Positions 25,101 through 31,188 of a DNA stretch of 64,000 nt are shown here, piece by piece. Every line of letters starts with the position of its first letter. Position 1 is the first letter of the stretch. The DNA lies in assembly GCF_910592395.1 (NCBI RefSeq), contig NC_088308.1:4464001-4528000 (forward strand). The letters are read 5' to 3'. The position numbers were made by a program, and so were the translations under genes. The notes beneath the pieces were generated by a model. That model was not told the origin of the DNA, made no database searches, and was given only the letters and a program-made list of their open reading frames with translations. Source of the DNA: Lineus longissimus (lineage: Eukaryota > Nemertea > Pilidiophora > Heteronemertea > Lineidae).

Positions 25101-28100
25101 AGAGAAGTGAAAACACGACAAGAAACTGATGATGGCAGAGTTGTTGGCATCAACGCGAGTGTTCCAACATTGCCTTTCCCTGACACCAACAAAGATGATA
25201 TTGGTGGGTCGGCTCAAGTAGATCCTGTTCCCACTCAGGACACGTCCTTCAGTACAACTACAGTACCAAATGTTGACGTTAGGTACACCAAATCAGCAAG
25301 AGAAGTGAAAACACGACAAGAAACTGATGATGGCAGAGTTATTGGCCTGAACGTGACTGTGCCGACGGTACATTTCCCTGATATCAACCACGATGATATT
25401 GAAACACCTGTTGAAGAAGAAGTTGCTGGTTCCGATCTTCAAACGACTCCATCTGCGGGAATGACAGTCTGTGGCTCATCTGTCACGGACACCGTACGAA
25501 CAACAGATGACGGAAATGGTATTGGCCTGACCTTTATCGGCGGTGTTGTCGATAGGGTCAGTTCCTTTGGTATCCATCTAAAAGATGATGGCAAGAATGT
25601 TGAAGTTACGAAGACATATCCTAGCCAGGATGACATTGGAGGGTCAGCGCAATTAGATCCTATTCCCACTCAGGACACGTCCTTCAGTACAACTTCAGTA
25701 CCAAGATCTGATGTAACGTACACCATATCAACAAGAGAGGAGCAGACACGACAAGAACCTGATGATGGCAAAGTTATTGGCCTAAACGTTAATGTACCGA
25801 TGGTGCATTTACCTGATGCCAACCATGATGATATCGAAACTCCTGTTGAAGAAGAAGTTGCTGGGTCCGACCTTGAAACGACGCAATCTGAGGGAATGAC
25901 AATCGGCACATCATCTGTTACGGACAGCCTACCGAGAAAAGATGATGGAAGGGATATCGGCCTGGCCTTTGTTGGTGGTATTGTCGATAAGGTCAGTTCC
26001 TTTGGTGTCCATCTGAAAGATGATGACAAGAATGTTGAAGTGACAAAGACAGATCCCAGCCAATATGATATTGGAGAATCGACGCAAGTAGATCGTATTC
26101 CAACTCAGGACATGTCGTTCAGTACAACTACAGTACCAAATGTTGACGTTACATACGCAATATCGTCAAGAGAGGAACAGAAACGACCAGAAACAGATGA
26201 TGGCAGAGTTATTGGCCTCAACGTGAGTGTTTCAACGTTGCATTTCCCTGATACCAACCATGATGATATTGAAACTCCTGTTGAAGAAGAAGTTGCTGGG
26301 TTTGACCTTCAAACGACTCCATCTGCGGGAATGACAATCGGCACTCCATCTGTTACGGACACCGTACAAAGGACAGCTGATGGAAGGGATAATGGCCTGG
26401 CCTTTGTTGGTGGTATTGTCGATAAAGTCAGTTCCTTCGGTATGTATCTTAAAGATGATGACAAGAATGTTGAAGTGACAAAGACAGATCCCAGCCAGGA
26501 TGATATTGGAGGGTCAGCGCATGTAGAACCTATTCCCACTCAGGACACATCCCACGGTGCAACTTCAGCGCAAAAACCTTACGCGTCGTACACCATATCA
26601 ACAAGAGAGGAGCAGACACGAAAAGAAACTGATGATGGCAAAGTTATTGGCCTAAACGTTAATGTACCGACGATACTTTTCCCTGATACCAACCACGATG
26701 ATATCGAAACTCCTGCTGAACAAGAAGTTGCTGGGTCCGACCTTCAAACGACTCCATATGCAGGAATGACAATCGGCACATCATCTGTTACGGACACCTT
26801 ACAAAGAACAGCTGATGGAAGGGGTGTTGGCCTGGCCTTTGTTGGTGGTATTGTCGATAAGGTCAGTTCTTTTGGTGTCCATCTGAAAGATGATGACAAG
26901 AATGTTGAAGCGACAAAGACAGATCCCAGCCAATATGATATTGGAGAATCGACGCAAGTAGATCCTATTCCAACTCAGGACATGTCGTTCAGTACAACTA
27001 CAGTATCAAATGCTGACGTTACATACGCAATATCGTCAAGAGAGGAACAGAAACGACCAGAAACAGATGATGGCAGAGTTATTGGCCTCAACGTGAGTGT
27101 TTCAACGTTGCATTTCCCTGATACCAACCGGGATGATATTGAAACTTCTGTTGAGGAAGAAATTGCTGGTTCCGATCTTCAAACGACTCCATCTGCGGGA
27201 ATGACAGTCTGTGGCTCATCTGTCACGGACACCGTACGAACAACAGATGACGGAAATGGTATTGGCCTGACCTTTATCGGCGGTGTTGTCGATAGGGTCA
27301 GTTCCTTTGGTATCCATCTAAAAGATGATGACAAGAATGTTGAAGTTACGAAGACATATCCTAGCCAGGATGACATTGGAGGGTCAGCGCAATTAGATCC
27401 TATTCCCACTCAGGACACGACGTCCAGTACAACTTCAGTACCGAGATCTGATGTAACGTACACCATATCAACAAGAGAGGAGCAGACACGACAAGAACCT
27501 GATGATTGCAAAAATATTGGCCTAAACGTTAATGTACCGATGGTGCATTTACCTGATGCCAACCATGATGATATTGAAACTCCTGTTGAAGAAGAAGTTG
27601 CTGGGTTCGACCTTGAAACGACGCCATCTGCGGGAATGACAATCGGCACATCATCTGTTACGGACACCCTACCGAGAAAAGATGATGGAAGGGATATCGG
27701 CCTGGCCTTTGTTGGTGGTATTGTCGATAAGGTCAGTTCTTTTGGTGTCCATCTGAAAGATGATGACAAGAATGTTGAAGCGATAAAGACAGATCCCAGC
27801 CAATATGATATTGGAGAATCGACGCAAGTAGATCCTATTCCAACTCAGGACATGTCGTTCAGTACAACTACAGTACCAAATGTTGACGTTACATACGCAA
27901 TATCGTCAAGAGAGGAACAGAAACGACCAGAAACAGATGATGGCAGAGTTATTGGCCTCAACGTGAGTGTTTCAACGTTGCATTTCCCTGATACCAACCG
28001 GGATGATATTGAAACTCCTGTTGAAGAAGAAATTGCTGGTTCCGACCTTCAACCGACTCCATCTGCGGGAATGACAGTCTGTGGCTCATCTGTCACGGAC

Positions 28101-30710
28101 ACAGTACCAAGAACAGATGACGGAAATGGTATTGGCCTGACCTTTGTCGGAGGTGTTGTCGATAGGGTCCATTCCTTTGGTATCCATCTAAAAGATGATG
28201 ACAAGAATGTTGAGGTGACGAAGACATATCCTAGCCAGGATGACATTGGAGGGTCAGCGCAAGTAGATCCTATTCCCACTCAGGACACGTCCTCCTGTAC
28301 AACTACTGTGCCAAAATCTGGTGCAACGTACACTATATCAACTAGAGAAGAGCAGACACGACCAGCGACTGATGATGTCAGAGTTATTGGCCTGAACGTG
28401 ACTTTTCCAACATTGCATTTCCCTGATACCAACCATGATGATATTGAAACTCCTGTTGAAGAAGAAGTTGCTGGGTCCGACCTTCAAACGACTCCATCTG
28501 CGGGAATGACAATCGGCACTCCATCTGTTACGGACACCGTACAAAGGACAGCTGATGGAAGGGATAATGGCCTGGCCTTTGTTGGTGGTATTGTCGATAA
28601 AGTCAGTTCCTTCGGTATGTATCTTAAAGATGATGACAAGAATGTTGAAGTGACAAAGACAGATCCCAGCCAGGATGATATTGGAGGGTCAGCGCATGTA
28701 GAACCTATTCCCACTCAGGACACATCCCACGGTGCAACTTCAGCGCAAAAACCTTACGCGTCGTACACCATATCAACAAGAGAGGAGCAGACACGAAAAG
28801 AAACTGATGATGGCAAAGTTATTGGCCTAAACGTTAATGTACCGACGATACTTTTCCCTGATACCAACCACGATGATATCGAAACTCCTGCTGAACAAGA
28901 AGTTGCTGGGTCCGACCTTCAAACGACTCCATCTGCGGGAATGACAATCGGCTCATCATCTGTTACTGACACCGTACCAAGGACAGCTGATGGAAGGGAT
29001 AATGGCTTGGCCTTTGTTGGTGGTATTGTCGATAAAGTCAGTTCCTTTGGTGTCCATCTGAAAGATGATGACAAGAATGTTGAAGCGACAAAGACAGATC
29101 CCAGCCAGGATGATATTGGAGGGTCAGCGCATGAAGAACCTATTCCCACTCAGGACACGTCTTTCAGTACAACATCAGTGCAAAATCCTGACGTAACGTA
29201 CACCACATCATCAAGAGAGGAGCAGGAACGACAAGCGACTGATGATGGCAGACGTATTGACCTGAACATGAGTGTTCCAACAGTGCCTTTCCCTGATACC
29301 AACCAGGATGATATTGAAACTCCTGTTGAAGAAGATGTCACTGTGTCAGACCTTGAAACGATTCCATCTGTGATGAAGACTATACAAATAATTGATAACG
29401 AGATTCAACCAATGGTGGGCGATGGAAGGGATTTTGAAACTCCTATTCTGGAGGATGACCTTCAAATGACTCCATCTAAAGAAGTGACAATCAACACTTT
29501 GTTAGCGACGGCGTCGGTGAGAAAGACCGTAGTCGGCACAGACGATGTGATAAAAGTAGCAACTGACGTTGGAAGGGATATTAAGACTCCTGTTCAACAA
29601 GATGCTACTATCTCCGACCTTCAGCTAACTCGACCAGAGGTTGCATTCGTAGAGGAACCAAGATTATCCGTGAAGGAGCGGTCTGAGAATGAAATCGGTT
29701 CGTGTAGTGACGAGGATACCAGCGATGACTTGACGTTTGATTATAAAACCCAAGATAATATGGATACGTTTTTGACGGCAGATAGCAGACAACTTGGCTA
29801 TGAGCTTCAGGTGTACACATATAAAGACAATGGCATAGCAGACACGGTGCAGAAGGTTATGTCATTTGAGAACCATGATAGAACTGCCACAGGCAGTATT
29901 AAGGATTTGAAGAAAGATAGATCTGAAGAAGTCAATGAATCTTCATATGCGAAACTCGATGCAGGTTCTCATTTGGCAGAAGATGTTTCATCCCCGTCAA
30001 GGTTGGACACGTCTGCCACAAGTAGTGAGGGAACACCGTCTGCAAATCCTGAACAATCTGGTCCAACGCGGAGAGCTCCTGACATTGTCCCCGGGACTTG
30101 CGATGACAGTGAATCCCGTAATGAAAAACGACACGATACGAAGACCGAAAGTACTGGATTTTTCTCAAAGCTTTTTGGTGGTGTTTTTAAATCAAAGGAC
30201 TCGAACAAAACGTTGCGTGCTGAGGCAGGCGTTGAAGCTAAAGAAGAATCAAGCGAACCTAAAGACAATGATGAAAAGGAAGCGTCAAAATCAGACTCGC
30301 GTTCCGAAACAAGCTCCGGATCAGAATCGAGGTCAGATTCCAGTTCAAGCTCCGATTCTGATTCAAGCTCCAGTTCCAGTTCTGATTCAAGCTCCAGTTC
30401 CAGTTCTGATTCAAGCTCTAGTTCCGACTCAAGTTCTGATTCAGAACCTGATTCAAGCATCAAATCTGATGATAATTCCAAATCTGATTCAAGTCGGAGG
30501 AAATCGAAGAAGCAGATAAAGAAAAGGATGAAGACGAACTATACGCGAGGACCGGACGATGAGAAAGAGACGGCCAGCAGCCATGGTTCTGATCATGGGC
30601 GCATTGGTTCCGTTGCTGCCGCGGCCGAATTCTCAGGCGTTGTGGCCAAGCCATCAACCTCGTCAAAAAAGCGCAAACCATCAAAGAAGAGCTGGCTCAG
30701 ACGCTGGTAA
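10116..30710 (+). CDS. Giant repeat protein in one 20.6-kb coding exon, function unknown
   Basis: I do not recognise this protein. The 6864-codon frame starts at the first ATG after an in-frame TGA (10083-10085); the exon begins at 9938 after a strong acceptor. There is no signal peptide or membrane segment, so it is probably cytoplasmic or nuclear. Residues about 86-340 hold three diverged units of about 80 residues (FxLTxL...QGQ(R/K)VI...ETERDE). Residues about 970-1475 mix two repeat types. A 33-residue unit (LTPSEGLTITTPTV plus KDDIETAV) fills about 1475-3455 and 3565-4045. A 145-residue unit fills about 4045-6410. The tail has an amphipathic TGFFSKLFGGVFKSK (about 6680), a Ser/Asp/Glu-rich run (about 6725-6790) and a basic end (KKSWLRRW). 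It is acidic, rich in Thr/Pro/Asp/Glu/Ser, with very few Cys and Trp, hence probably disordered. Architecture recalls AHNAK, MUC16 or PEVK-type proteins, without detectable homology by eye. An uninterrupted frame over 20 kb of recent repeats argues that it is translated. Confidence 0.85.
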   Translation: MENSHEQPKILDFTPVLQVAPKPPASPIEQEVLGYAPKFSAASFEPEALGCASKLPTLSVEQEVFTKLQVDGPVLEQSPDAVTMSGNFEFTLTGLEKLTIEQGQRIVIKGKIQNYQLIDDDGNRISNEAERGEDLQVMSPRVTYQVAFGPQTPASSPVDDQTVDGKGPETAERICQVSQIIRQFSLSNLPRESDLRDQTIRQGQRVIFVRTCLDADAGNSNEMQVRFLETERDEHFMSFQPRPTISVHSVVGTTKENTSEGSEISRGFSLTDLARARDLELIICQGQKVIWDQGRIDAEKEDRTGEGPLETERDEYYLAFRPRRRVKIHQTVLTEDISTIDVQQHHCGEGTTGANVVEETMIEETTTSDSFSKLIDLGILGSSKEAIRKFIETEREERNLVQGRRPLLESQGAIDESDELDVSEEELTETVHDRDEHKPVHPLMDTPIGKSEDEKLYGKNEIGEIIIEVPYAEDFHSEAKFEVGPRGIETEQQVEIERSENDIHVVQGERPLLGQGEEPSQKSPDGAQTYNSEKGGDSEEHIDQVNVCEEECAPESDFEAALSETRTKEISDTSSGDFFNRLSYLIENEKSKWMSMERGDTETARSETSLADSFLDVISQAIPEMGVRIKRSGTVISYKEVKRCQLCRELTSPDLSEKDDGETRLTDDSQDQKFVNTLRFDLGTGKNAKVYSTSDTSSHDIEEIGALIESNNKNDTAIEAGHDSEQGTTYKEIIHKDIYLLPHHSNCSDLNLPTTEILPGCQPTVSAFIHYENMHAELPRGTKHPGVGHSDATTDVENDNLTSEESVTENRASRTVTSQMTETNTESTGGDSKMGQNNSEDVCLNFQSGVVSPIKAFSIHLAEKGKGDGRLGDNSREQDDFIGTVTARTNETETVWTSNLLQTALSGEIVNFQHKLSSENTSHREDPTAQTNTGSETGLDVIDTRVGKTRLSIHIAGVTETISTTDNQTKTKDDIETTVEVDVPVSDLELTPSEVLTIRTQTATNNDIETTAGEDVPALDLELTPSEGLTISNTSVEISVEEIIPRPVDEIQPTTDDGRDTRLTFISGIVDKVSSFGIQLTGDGRNVQVTRTKRSQDDIGGSATEDRTHSHGTSISSTTAPNVDATLTMSTREGLTITTPTVGKDDNQTPEEEYVLVPDLKLTPPEGLTIATPTVAEDDIEASVEGDVPVPDLELAPREGLTISTPSVTTSVEESISKPDDVIQPTTDDGKDTDLNFISGVVDPVSSFGIHLTDDDKNVEVKRTEPSQNDNLGSTTEDRTHPQKTPISTMTILNADATLAISTREGLTITTHTVTKDDIETAVKEDAPVPDLELAPSEGLTIITPSVTTSVKETISRPDDAIQPTTEDGKDTGLSFISGNVDTVSSFDIHLTDDDKNVEVTRTKPSQDDIRGSATEDRTHSEKTSISTMTVPNADATLAISTREDKTLPGSEKGGIIGPNEPNADATISTGEGLTITTSTRGTNDIETPLEGDIPAPDLEIPPPEGLTITTPTVATDDIETSTEEDVPEPDLELTLSEGLTITIPAIGKDDNQTAVEEDVPVLDLELIPSEGFTITTTSVAKDNETPEEDEDVIRNNDATLTISAREELTITTPTVTIYDIEKAVEEDTPVPHLELTPSEGLAITTPTVTKDEFGIAIEGDVHVPDHELTPSEGLTITTPTVTKDDIETAVGEHVPVPDHELTPSEGLTITTPTVTKDDIETAVGEHVPVPDHELTPSEGLTITTPTVAKDEFGTAIEGDVPVPDHELTPSEGLTITTPTVTKDDIETGVGEHVPVPDLELTPSEGLTITTPTVTKDDIETAVGEHVPVPDHELTPSEGLTITTPTVTKDDIETAVGEHVPVPDHELTPSEGLTITTPTVTKDDIETAVGEHVPVPDHELTPSEGLTITTPTVTKDDIETGVGEHVPVPDLELTPSEGLTITTPTVTKDDIETAVGEHGPVTDHELTPFEGLTITTPTVAKYDIEAAVEEDVPVPDLELIPSEGLTITTPTVTKDDMESGVDEDVPVPDLELIPSEGLTITTPTATKNDIGIAVEEDVPVPELDLTQSEGLTITNPIVTKDDIEAAVEEDVPVPDLELTPSEGLAITTPTVTKDEFGIAIEGDVPVPDHEPTQSEGLTITTPTVAKDEFGTAIEGDVPVPDHELTPSEGLTITTPTVTKDDIETAVEEHVPVPDHEITPSDGLTITTPTVTKDDIETAVGEHVPVPDHELTPSEGLTITTPTVAKDEFGTAIEGDVPVPDHELTPSEGLTITTPTVAKYDIEAAVEEDVPVPDLELIPSEGLTITTPTVTKDDMESGVDEDVPVPDLELIPSEGLTITTPTATKNDIGIAVEEDVPVPELDLTQSEGLTITNPIVTKDDIEAAVEEDVPVPDLELTPSEGLAITTPTVTKDEFGIAIEGDVPVPDHEPTQSEGLTITTPTVAKDEFGTAIEGDVPVPDHELTPSEGLTITTPTVTKDDIETAVEEHVPVPDHEITPSDGLTITTPTVTKDDIETAVGEHVPVPDHELTPSEGLTITTPTVAKDEFGTAIEGDVPVPDHELTPSEGLTITTPTVTKDDIETAVGEHVPVPDHELTLSEGLTITTPTVTKDDIEAAVEEDVPVPDLELIPSEGLTITTPTVTKDDMESGVDEDVPVPDLELIPSEGLIITTPTATKNDIGIAVEEDVPVPELELTPSEGLAITPPTVTKDEFGIAIEGDVPVPDHELTPSEGLTITTPTVTKDDIETAVGEHVPVPDHELTPSEGLTITTPTVTKDDIETAVEEHVPLPDHKLTPSEGLTITTPTVTKDDIETAVGEHVPVTDHELTPSEGLTITTPTVAKYNIEAAVEEDVPVPNLELIPSEGLAITTPTVTKDDVESGVDEDVPVPDLELIPSEGLTITTPTATKNDIGIAVEENGPVPELELTQSEGLTITNPIVTKDDIEATVEEDVPVPDLELTPSEGLTITTPTVTKDDIKTAVKEDVPVPDLELTPSEGLTITTPTVTKDDVETAVEEDVPVPDLELTPSEGLTITTPTVTKDDIETALKEDVPAPDLELTPSERLTITTPTVTKDDIKTAVKEDVPVPDLELTPSEGLTITTPTVTKDDIETAVEEDVPVPDLKLTLSERLTVTTPTVTKDDIKTAVKEDVPVPDLELTPSAELKIATPTVTKDDIERAVKEDVAVPDHELTPSEGLTITTPTVTKDDIETVVAEDVTVAVNQLTPSEGLAITTPTVTKDDIETALEEDVPLAFNQLTPSEGLATTTPTVIKDDIETAVEEDVPVPDLELIPSAGLTITNPIVTKDDIEIAIEKDVPEPDLELIPSEGLTITTPTVTKDDIERAVKEDVAVPELELTPSEGLTITTTTVTKYDIEGAVEEDVPVPELQLIPSEELTITDPIVTKDDIQATIEEDVNVPGLELTPSEGLTITTPTVTKYDIEAFVENDVPEPDLELTPSDPSQDDIGGSAHVDPIPTKDMSFSTTSVPISDVAYTISTREEQTRQETDDDRVNGLNVTVPTVHFPDTNKDDIETPVEIEVAGSDLQTTPSEGMTIGTPSDTDTVPRTPDEAAVEEDVPVPDLELTPSEGLAITPPTVTKDEFGIAIEGDVPVPDHELTPSEGLTITTPTVTKDDIETAVEAHVPLPDHELTPSEGLTITTPTVTKDDIETAVGEHVPVTDHELTPSEGLTITTPTVAKYDIEAAVEEDVPVPNLELIPSEGLTITTPTVTKDDVESGVDEDVPVPDLELIPSEGLTITTPTATKNDIGIAVEENVPVPELELTQSEGLTITNPIVTKDDIERAVKEDVAVPDHELTPSEGLTITTPTVTKDDIETVVAEDVTVAVNQLTPSEGLAITTPTVTKDDIETALEEDVPLAFNQLTPSEGLATTTPTVIKDDIETAVEEDVPVPDLELIPSAGLTITNPIVTKDDIEIAIEKDVPEPDLELIPSEGLTITTPTVTKYDIEGAVEEDVPVPELELTPSEELTITNPIVTKGDIQATIEEDVPVPGLELTPSEGLTITTPTVTKYDIEAFVENDVPEPDLELTPSDPSQDDIGGSAHVDPIPTKDMSFSTTSVPISDVAYTISTREEQTRQETDDDRVIGLNVTVPTVHFPDTNQDDIETPVEIEVAGSDLQTTPSEGMTIGTPSDTDTVPRTPDGNGIGLTFVGGIVDRVSSFGIRLKDEDKNVEVTKMDTSQDDIGGSAQRDHIPTEDTSFSTTSVPRSDVTYTISTREEQTRQEHDDGKVIGLTVNVPTVHLPDTNHDDIETPVEEEVAGSDLETTPYAGITIGTSSVTDTLPRKDDGRDIGLAFVGGIVDNISSFGVHLKDDDKNVEVTKTDPSQYGIGESAHVDPIPTQDMSFSTTTVSNTDVTYTISSTEKHTRQETDDGRLIGQNVTVPTLHSPDTNRDDIRGSSQVDPISTEDTSFSTTSVQNVDVTYALSSNEEQKRPETDDGRVIGLNVTVPTVHFPDTNQDDIETSVEEEVPGSDLQTTPSARMTIGTPTVTDTVPRTPDGNGIGLTFVGGIVDRVSTFGIHAKDDDKNVEVTKTYPSQDDTGGSAQVDPIPTQDTSSCATSVPNADATYTISTREEQTRQETDDGRVIGINASVPTLHFPDTNQDDIGGSAQVDPVPTQDTSFSTTTVPNADVRYTTSGREVQTRQETDDGRVIGLNVTVPTVHFPDTNNDDIETPVEEEVAGSDLQTTPSAGMTIGTPSVTDTISSKEKHTRQETDDGRLIGLNVTVPTLHSPDTNRDDVRGSSQVNPIPTEDTSFSTTSVPNVDVTHAISSSEEQKRPETYDGRVIGLNVTVPTVHFPDTNQDDIETDVEEEVAGSDLQTTPSAGMTIGTPSVTDTLPRTPDGNGIGLTFVGGIADRVSSFGIHPKDDDKNVEVTKTYPSQDDIGGSAQVDPITTQDTCSCTTSVPNADATYAESAREEQTRQETDDGRVVGINASVPTLPFPDTNKDDIGGSAQVDPVPTQDTSFSTTTVPNADVRYTTSGREVKTRQETDDGRVVGINASVPTLPFPDTNKDDIGGSAQVDPVPTQDTSFSTTTVPNVDVRYTKSAREVKTRQETDDGRVIGLNVTVPTVHFPDINHDDIETPVEEEVAGSDLQTTPSAGMTVCGSSVTDTVRTTDDGNGIGLTFIGGVVDRVSSFGIHLKDDGKNVEVTKTYPSQDDIGGSAQLDPIPTQDTSFSTTSVPRSDVTYTISTREEQTRQEPDDGKVIGLNVNVPMVHLPDANHDDIETPVEEEVAGSDLETTQSEGMTIGTSSVTDSLPRKDDGRDIGLAFVGGIVDKVSSFGVHLKDDDKNVEVTKTDPSQYDIGESTQVDRIPTQDMSFSTTTVPNVDVTYAISSREEQKRPETDDGRVIGLNVSVSTLHFPDTNHDDIETPVEEEVAGFDLQTTPSAGMTIGTPSVTDTVQRTADGRDNGLAFVGGIVDKVSSFGMYLKDDDKNVEVTKTDPSQDDIGGSAHVEPIPTQDTSHGATSAQKPYASYTISTREEQTRKETDDGKVIGLNVNVPTILFPDTNHDDIETPAEQEVAGSDLQTTPYAGMTIGTSSVTDTLQRTADGRGVGLAFVGGIVDKVSSFGVHLKDDDKNVEATKTDPSQYDIGESTQVDPIPTQDMSFSTTTVSNADVTYAISSREEQKRPETDDGRVIGLNVSVSTLHFPDTNRDDIETSVEEEIAGSDLQTTPSAGMTVCGSSVTDTVRTTDDGNGIGLTFIGGVVDRVSSFGIHLKDDDKNVEVTKTYPSQDDIGGSAQLDPIPTQDTTSSTTSVPRSDVTYTISTREEQTRQEPDDCKNIGLNVNVPMVHLPDANHDDIETPVEEEVAGFDLETTPSAGMTIGTSSVTDTLPRKDDGRDIGLAFVGGIVDKVSSFGVHLKDDDKNVEAIKTDPSQYDIGESTQVDPIPTQDMSFSTTTVPNVDVTYAISSREEQKRPETDDGRVIGLNVSVSTLHFPDTNRDDIETPVEEEIAGSDLQPTPSAGMTVCGSSVTDTVPRTDDGNGIGLTFVGGVVDRVHSFGIHLKDDDKNVEVTKTYPSQDDIGGSAQVDPIPTQDTSSCTTTVPKSGATYTISTREEQTRPATDDVRVIGLNVTFPTLHFPDTNHDDIETPVEEEVAGSDLQTTPSAGMTIGTPSVTDTVQRTADGRDNGLAFVGGIVDKVSSFGMYLKDDDKNVEVTKTDPSQDDIGGSAHVEPIPTQDTSHGATSAQKPYASYTISTREEQTRKETDDGKVIGLNVNVPTILFPDTNHDDIETPAEQEVAGSDLQTTPSAGMTIGSSSVTDTVPRTADGRDNGLAFVGGIVDKVSSFGVHLKDDDKNVEATKTDPSQDDIGGSAHEEPIPTQDTSFSTTSVQNPDVTYTTSSREEQERQATDDGRRIDLNMSVPTVPFPDTNQDDIETPVEEDVTVSDLETIPSVMKTIQIIDNEIQPMVGDGRDFETPILEDDLQMTPSKEVTINTLLATASVRKTVVGTDDVIKVATDVGRDIKTPVQQDATISDLQLTRPEVAFVEEPRLSVKERSENEIGSCSDEDTSDDLTFDYKTQDNMDTFLTADSRQLGYELQVYTYKDNGIADTVQKVMSFENHDRTATGSIKDLKKDRSEEVNESSYAKLDAGSHLAEDVSSPSRLDTSATSSEGTPSANPEQSGPTRRAPDIVPGTCDDSESRNEKRHDTKTESTGFFSKLFGGVFKSKDSNKTLRAEAGVEAKEESSEPKDNDEKEASKSDSRSETSSGSESRSDSSSSSDSDSSSSSSSDSSSSSSSDSSSSSDSSSDSEPDSSIKSDDNSKSDSSRRKSKKQIKKRMKTNYTRGPDDEKETASSHGSDHGRIGSVAAAAEFSGVVAKPSTSSKKRKPSKKSWLRRW
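13030..14540 (+). repeat. Composite repeat region mixing both unit types
   Basis: Coding. Copies of the 33-residue theme (TPSEGLTI...TKDDIET) alternate with a hydrophobic patch (ISGVVDPVSSFGIHL near 13310, 13830 and 14245) and with ATLAISTREGLTI and SATEDRTH-type stretches. These elements occur separately in the two large arrays further on. This looks like the least amplified, possibly ancestral arrangement from which both arrays expanded. Confidence 0.65.
14540..20480 (+). repeat. 99-bp (33-residue) in-frame tandem array, first block
   Basis: Coding. About 56-60 units of 99 bp, most differing by a few bases, with the first few (to about 14930) irregular. Variable positions cluster in the AVGEHVPVPDH segment; LTPSEGLTITTPTV is the most constant part. 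A block of nine units (891 bp) at 16031-16921 is repeated almost base for base at 16922-17812, so part of the array duplicated very recently. Confidence 0.9.
20481..20808 (+). repeat. Partial 145-residue unit embedded between 33-residue arrays
   Basis: Coding. It has the DPSQDDIGGSAHVDPIPT ... EGMTIGTPSDTDTVPRT segment typical of the long unit, then returns abruptly to the 33-residue array at PDEAAVEEDV. A near-identical copy lies 1770 bp downstream (from 22251), where it continues into full long units. The abrupt return marks the junction of a segmental duplication inside the exon. Confidence 0.75.
20809..22250 (+). repeat. 99-bp (33-residue) array, second block
   Basis: Coding. About 14-15 units, largely a copy of units from the first block. 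The piece near 18230-18960 matches 20890-21500 at an offset of 2661 falling to 2562 bp, and 19620-20480 matches 21490-22250 at an offset of 1869 falling to 1770 bp. Both offsets step by exactly one 99-bp unit. Confidence 0.85.
22251..29340 (+). repeat. 435-bp (145-residue) in-frame tandem array
   Basis: Coding. About 16 units. Each contains in order SQDDIGGSAQVDPIPTQDTS, a V-rich stretch ending TISTREEQTRQETDDG, RVIGLNVTVPTVHFPDTN, DDIETPVEEEVAGSDLQTTP, SAGMTIGTPSVTDTV, and the hydrophobic patch GLTFVGGIVDRVSSFGIHL plus KDDDKNVEVTKT. Truncated units occur (e.g. near 23330 and 24270), and blocks of two to five units are duplicated: 25440-26300 with 27180-28040 (1740 bp apart) and 26300-26790 with 28475-28965 (2175 bp apart). 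Confidence 0.9.
30290..30485 (+). repeat. Ser/Asp low-complexity coding tract
   Basis: Codons alternate Ser with Asp or Glu in the giant protein's tail, encoded by TCC/AGT/TCT/TCA mixed with GAT/GAC/GAA. It is strongly acidic and offers dense potential CK2-type sites. Basic Lys/Arg clusters follow directly. Confidence 0.9.
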
Positions 30711-31188
30711 GTATGAGTGTAATCTGGCACAGCAGCAGTCGCGGTTTTAAAGATGGCAGTCAGTGGCCTTGTGGAATTGGAGTGTCGTCCAGAAAGTCGG
30801 CGCGACGGTTACTGTCCGATTTTTCTGTATAATGAAACCAGGAATATGTATTGACAAGTCTATTTATAACTACTTTTGTTGACCTTTGGCATCAAATAAC
30901 AACATTCATTGGGGGGGACCAGAATGGTAAAACATCCTAACTCTTTCGTGGTATCAATGAATTTTTAAATCGCTTGCTTAATTGATGATAATATAATTCA
31001 CAATCTTTGAGAAAGCAACATAAGCGCTCAAGGAACTTTCTCCCTTATAACATTAATGGTGCTGCACCTGCCGCTCAGTATAATGAAGGATGTGTATCCC
31101 AGGTAACAATGGCAGAAATGAGATATTCATGTCTTCCTTCTTTTCTACATCCAGGTTACCAGAGAGGACAGATCCGGCACAACTCTAA
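30707..31188 (+). other. Possible alternative last intron and exon of the giant gene
   Basis: The stop codon region reads CGCTG|GTAAGTATG, a near-perfect donor with GT at 30707-30708. A good acceptor (TTCCTTCTTTTCTACATCCAG) ends at 31154. Splicing joins the phases and replaces W-stop by W plus LPERTDPAQL, then TAA at 31186-31188. Retention and splicing give proteins differing only by these ten residues. RNA evidence is needed to choose; both forms are plausible. Confidence 0.5.

Noticed and set aside
10116-30710. Secreted mucin or surface adhesin, or an AHNAK orthologue
   Set aside because: There is no signal peptide, transmembrane segment or Cys-rich domain, which argues against a mucin. 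The repeat sequences do not resemble AHNAK and no PDZ-like start is present. Only the architecture is similar.
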